Shown: piece by piece, positions 9,099-10,522 of the stretch
Layout of the letters: each line of letters begins with the position of its first letter
Numbering within the stretch: position 1 is the stretch's first letter
Assembly: GCA_964406035.1 (NCBI GenBank)
Contig: CAYOQB010000175.1
Span: 1-10,522 of the forward strand
Direction: 5' to 3'
Source of the DNA: JAIEPW01 sp964406035
GTDB lineage: Bacteria > Acidobacteriota > Terriglobia > Bryobacterales > Bryobacteraceae
Length of the DNA: 10,522 nt
The notes under the pieces: generated by a model
Database searches by the model: none
Seen by the model: only the letters and a program-made list of their open reading frames with translations
What the model was told of the DNA's origin: nothing
Translations under genes and position numbers: made by a program

Positions 9099-9365
9099 AT
9101 GACGAAGGTAGACGTTGCGAATGAGATAGCGGCGTTCCTTGCTGGGCAGTCCGGAGAAGGGCAATGGGACGAGTTCATCTCACTTCGTTTGAGTGACCCT
9201 GAACTCGATGCAGTGCGTCTTCTTTGCGCCAAGTTGCCCGAGCTCGATCCGCCTGTTGACCGAGGACACTACTGTGGTGAGCAAGGGATGGAAATCTTAG
9301 CCCGTCTTGCCGACGACCTAAAGAATGGGCGATCTGTGATGCCGATTAGTCGTTATATCGGATGA
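9099..9365 (+). CDS. Small acidic hypothetical protein (88 aa), possible immunity-type protein
   Basis: I do not recognise a named family. The protein is soluble, acidic and probably mostly helical, with WDEFISLRLSDPELDAVR (23-40) followed by a short Pro-rich stretch, GHYCGEQGMEILARLADDL (56-74) and a short tail. It has no signal peptide or membrane segment. ATG 9099 has GGTGAG 7 bases upstream (and GGAG slightly further), a better start than the in-frame upstream extension, although that frame is open from 8862. Codon use (TTA, GGA, CGA, CTT, ATA present) differs from the strongly G/C-ending codons of the kinase and ftsH, suggesting transfer. Small acidic orphan proteins next to RHS genes are often immunity proteins; that role is inference from context only. 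Confidence 0.65.
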   Translation: MTKVDVANEIAAFLAGQSGEGQWDEFISLRLSDPELDAVRLLCAKLPELDPPVDRGHYCGEQGMEILARLADDLKNGRSVMPISRYIG

Positions 9366-9519
9366 CCACGGGCTTGGGTGCCAGTTCAGGGTATTCCGGC
9401 GTCTTAGCCCACGGGAGGGTATGAATCGCCGGAGTCTCGAGGCTGGGGTGTTGTAAATAGATGCAATTGCGTGGCGCGATATGCCGAATGCGGTATTCCT
9501 CCTTAGTCCGGAATATCTG
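9366..9519. other. Non-coding spacer between the two small accessory genes
   Basis: No plus-strand gene is supported here. On the minus strand a frame stays open from 9651 to a TAA at 9346-9348 and reads, in part, EEYRIRHIAPRNCIYLQHP and AIHTLPWAKTPEYPEL. Its composition is protein-like, but it has no good start, overlaps both flanking plus-strand genes, and is unrecognised. Confidence 0.4.
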
Positions 9520-9547
9520 GAGCAGGTGGAACTGCCACCGTTCCAAA
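9520..9547 (+). repeat. Hairpin-forming direct repeat, copy 2
   Basis: It begins GAGCAGGTGGAACTG like copy 1. TGGAAC (9527-9532) and GTTCCA (9540-9545) form a perfect 6-bp stem with a 7-base loop; GGTGG/CCACC (9525-9529/9535-9539) is a competing 5-bp stem. It sits just ahead of the Shine-Dalgarno of the 179-codon gene. A tiny frame (ATG 9481 to TGA 9552) reads through it and ends LEQVELPPFQN, but I have no support for that as a gene. Copies 1 and 2 flank the 88-codon gene, 584 bases apart. Confidence 0.6.
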
Positions 9548-9564
9548 ATTGAGGTGCGTGAACG

Positions 9565-10104
9565 ATGACAGATAGCCGGGACCGCATGGAGCGCATTGGT
9601 CTGTTGTCGCGCCAAGAGAAGGGCCGAACGCAGATCCCACAGTATCTGCACGACTTGGGTCAGGCCCTTGGAAAGCTCGTAGGAACAGACTCCTTACTTG
9701 ATCTTGGACTGACAGACGAAGCCACGCGTGTTTTCGCACAGCGCTATCAGTCCGCGATAAAGTCACCCTCTGGCGCATTCATTCGCAGGTTTCCTATGGG
9801 GTCGGAGGTTAGCGCCTACGCTTTGCTCACCTGCATGGCGGGCATTCTGGCCGACGTAGATGTGGTGCTTCTTACGAAATTCAGTGAGTTCTGCGGCGCG
9901 GTTCTCGTCAAGCAGCGATCGGCCTTGCTGAGCGCTAGGCAACTTCTCGCTCTGGATGGGGATTCTCTCCTGCTCATGAGCCAGGACGGCGCGAACGGCA
10001 TGGTGCTTGATTACACGGCCGACGAGCCGGATCGGGCGTACGAACTGACCGTGTTCGGGAGTAACTGGGTCACTGCGGTTTCCACATGCGAGCAAACGCA
10101 GTAG
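9565..10104 (+). CDS. Hypothetical protein (179 aa) in the RHS-adjacent accessory region
   Basis: I do not recognise the family. The protein appears soluble and alpha/beta. An N-terminal helical half contains IPQYLHDLGQALGKLVG (24-40) and FAQRYQSAIKS (57-67). A moderately hydrophobic centre, SAYALLTCMAGILADVDVVLL (83-103), is more likely a buried helix than a membrane segment. The C-terminal half (SLLLMSQDGANGMVLDY, then DRAYELTVFGSNWV) resembles the beta-rich ends of many small immunity-type proteins. ATG 9565 has GAGGTG 8 bases upstream, directly after repeat copy 2. GC content and codon bias are lower than in the housekeeping genes (TTA, GGA, AGC, GTA used freely). There is no toxin gene immediately before it. 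Function unknown; an immunity or other accessory role is a guess from position. Confidence 0.65.
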   Translation: MTDSRDRMERIGLLSRQEKGRTQIPQYLHDLGQALGKLVGTDSLLDLGLTDEATRVFAQRYQSAIKSPSGAFIRRFPMGSEVSAYALLTCMAGILADVDVVLLTKFSEFCGAVLVKQRSALLSARQLLALDGDSLLLMSQDGANGMVLDYTADEPDRAYELTVFGSNWVTAVSTCEQTQ

Positions 10105-10288
10105 GGGGAACACAGCGGTGCGGCGGAGAACCGGACCCGGGGGGAGGGCATTCCCTGAGGATTCGGGGACGTCACCTCGTTCCCGCCCTCGGACTCTCGC
10201 ATAGGAATCCCGGCAAGGTCAACCGACTGCGGGCGTTGCCCTTCTCTCTCGTACACCGAGTTCTGATTTAGGAAGACCTACTCGATTC

Positions 10289-10522
10289 GTGGAAGCTCAA
10301 CGGCGATATCCGCCGCGAGACTACGAACGCTGGGCGACACATCTGTCTGGGGACGCGATAGCATACGATCTGGCGGGGAACATGGAATCGCGGCCGGGCC
10401 CGCTGGGGCCGGAGAGCTTCACATACGACGCGGAGGGCCGGGTGTTGACGTTCCGTGTCGGCGGCACTGAGCGGGCTCGCTATGAGTACGATGCCGAGGG
10501 CCGGCGCATCCGCAAGATCGAG
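10289..10522 (+). CDS. RHS/YD-repeat protein fragment (no N-terminal region; runs off right edge)
   Basis: The frame is open from the codon after TAG 10202-10204 to the window end. The first conventional start is GTG 10289; ATG 10382 is another possibility, and neither has a convincing Shine-Dalgarno. From about 10358 the translation is clearly YD-repeat: AYDLAGN (10361-10381), TYDAEGR (10421-10441) and EYDAEGR (10484-10504), spaced 20 and 21 residues, the normal YD period. This style (YDxAGN followed by YDAEGRR with a short linker) is typical of the RHS core not far before the core boundary, after which the variable toxin tip begins. A full RHS protein would have hundreds to over a thousand residues before this point; here there is a stop codon and unrelated sequence. 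So it is an orphan tip module, a recombined remnant or a pseudogene; the rest lies outside the window. Confidence 0.65.
   Translation, partial: MEAQRRYPPRDYERWATHLSGDAIAYDLAGNMESRPGPLGPESFTYDAEGRVLTFRVGGTERARYEYDAEGRRIRKIE

Noticed and set aside
9481..9552. 23-residue frame ending LEQVELPPFQN through repeat copy 2
   Set aside because: Too short, no ribosome-binding site, and the same repeat in copies 1 and 1b falls in different frames, so the DNA rather than a peptide appears to be repeated.
8936..9565. Integron gene cassette with attC-like hairpins
   Set aside because: Small genes followed by hairpins look superficially cassette-like, but there is no GTTRRRY/RYYYAAC core pair, the stems are only 5-6 bp, and no integrase is in the window.
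10105..10288. Group II intron end, IS fragment or terminator after the 179-codon gene
   Set aside because: I looked for a domain V hairpin, terminal inverted repeats, or a GC stem followed by a T-run and found none. Open frames on both strands here are short and low-complexity.

Overview
The window is a high-GC bacterial chromosomal segment. Ordinary housekeeping and metabolic genes fill the first ~8.9 kb. The last ~1.6 kb is a different, visibly lower-GC accessory stretch that ends in an RHS/YD-repeat fragment. The gene content (Tat-signalled sugar-isomerase-like TIM barrel, FGGY kinase next to tilS-ftsH, PMT-type glycosyltransferase, RHS material) and codon use suit an Acidobacteriota genome, perhaps of the Solibacter/Bryobacter type. 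That assignment is inference from general resemblance, not a search result.

Layout. (1) 1-2210, plus strand: the 3' part of cinA, cut by the window edge, followed with no gap by a multi-pass GT39/PMT-like glycosyltransferase. (2) 2207-7419, minus strand: five closely packed genes, in transcription order tilS, ftsH, a Gph-like HAD phosphatase, a small LTxxQ (Spy/CpxP-like) exported protein, and a Tat-signalled TIM-barrel isomerase/epimerase-like protein. Gaps are 32, 0, 44 and 28 bp, so they probably form one operon. The last gene meets the glycosyltransferase tail to tail, both stop codons sharing one CTAG. (3) 7457-8920, plus strand: an FGGY carbohydrate kinase, divergent from tilS with about 37 bp between the preferred starts. 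(4) 8921-10522, plus strand: two small unrecognised genes (88 and 179 codons) with weaker codon bias, each with its own Shine-Dalgarno, copies of a short hairpin-forming repeat around the first, and then an RHS/YD-repeat reading frame that begins without an N-terminal shell region and runs off the right edge.

How they fit together. tilS supplies the lysidine modification needed to read AUA codons. ftsH is the membrane quality-control protease, and the neighbouring LTxxQ protein suggests an envelope-maintenance theme. The HAD phosphatase and TIM-barrel protein look like small-molecule metabolism carried on the same transcript. The right end is the most interesting part. Small orphan genes of foreign-looking composition beside a truncated RHS core are what one expects of a decayed or reservoir-type polymorphic-toxin (RHS) tip/immunity region, but no toxin domain is recognisable inside the window. 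No tRNA, rRNA, CRISPR array, transposase or origin was seen.
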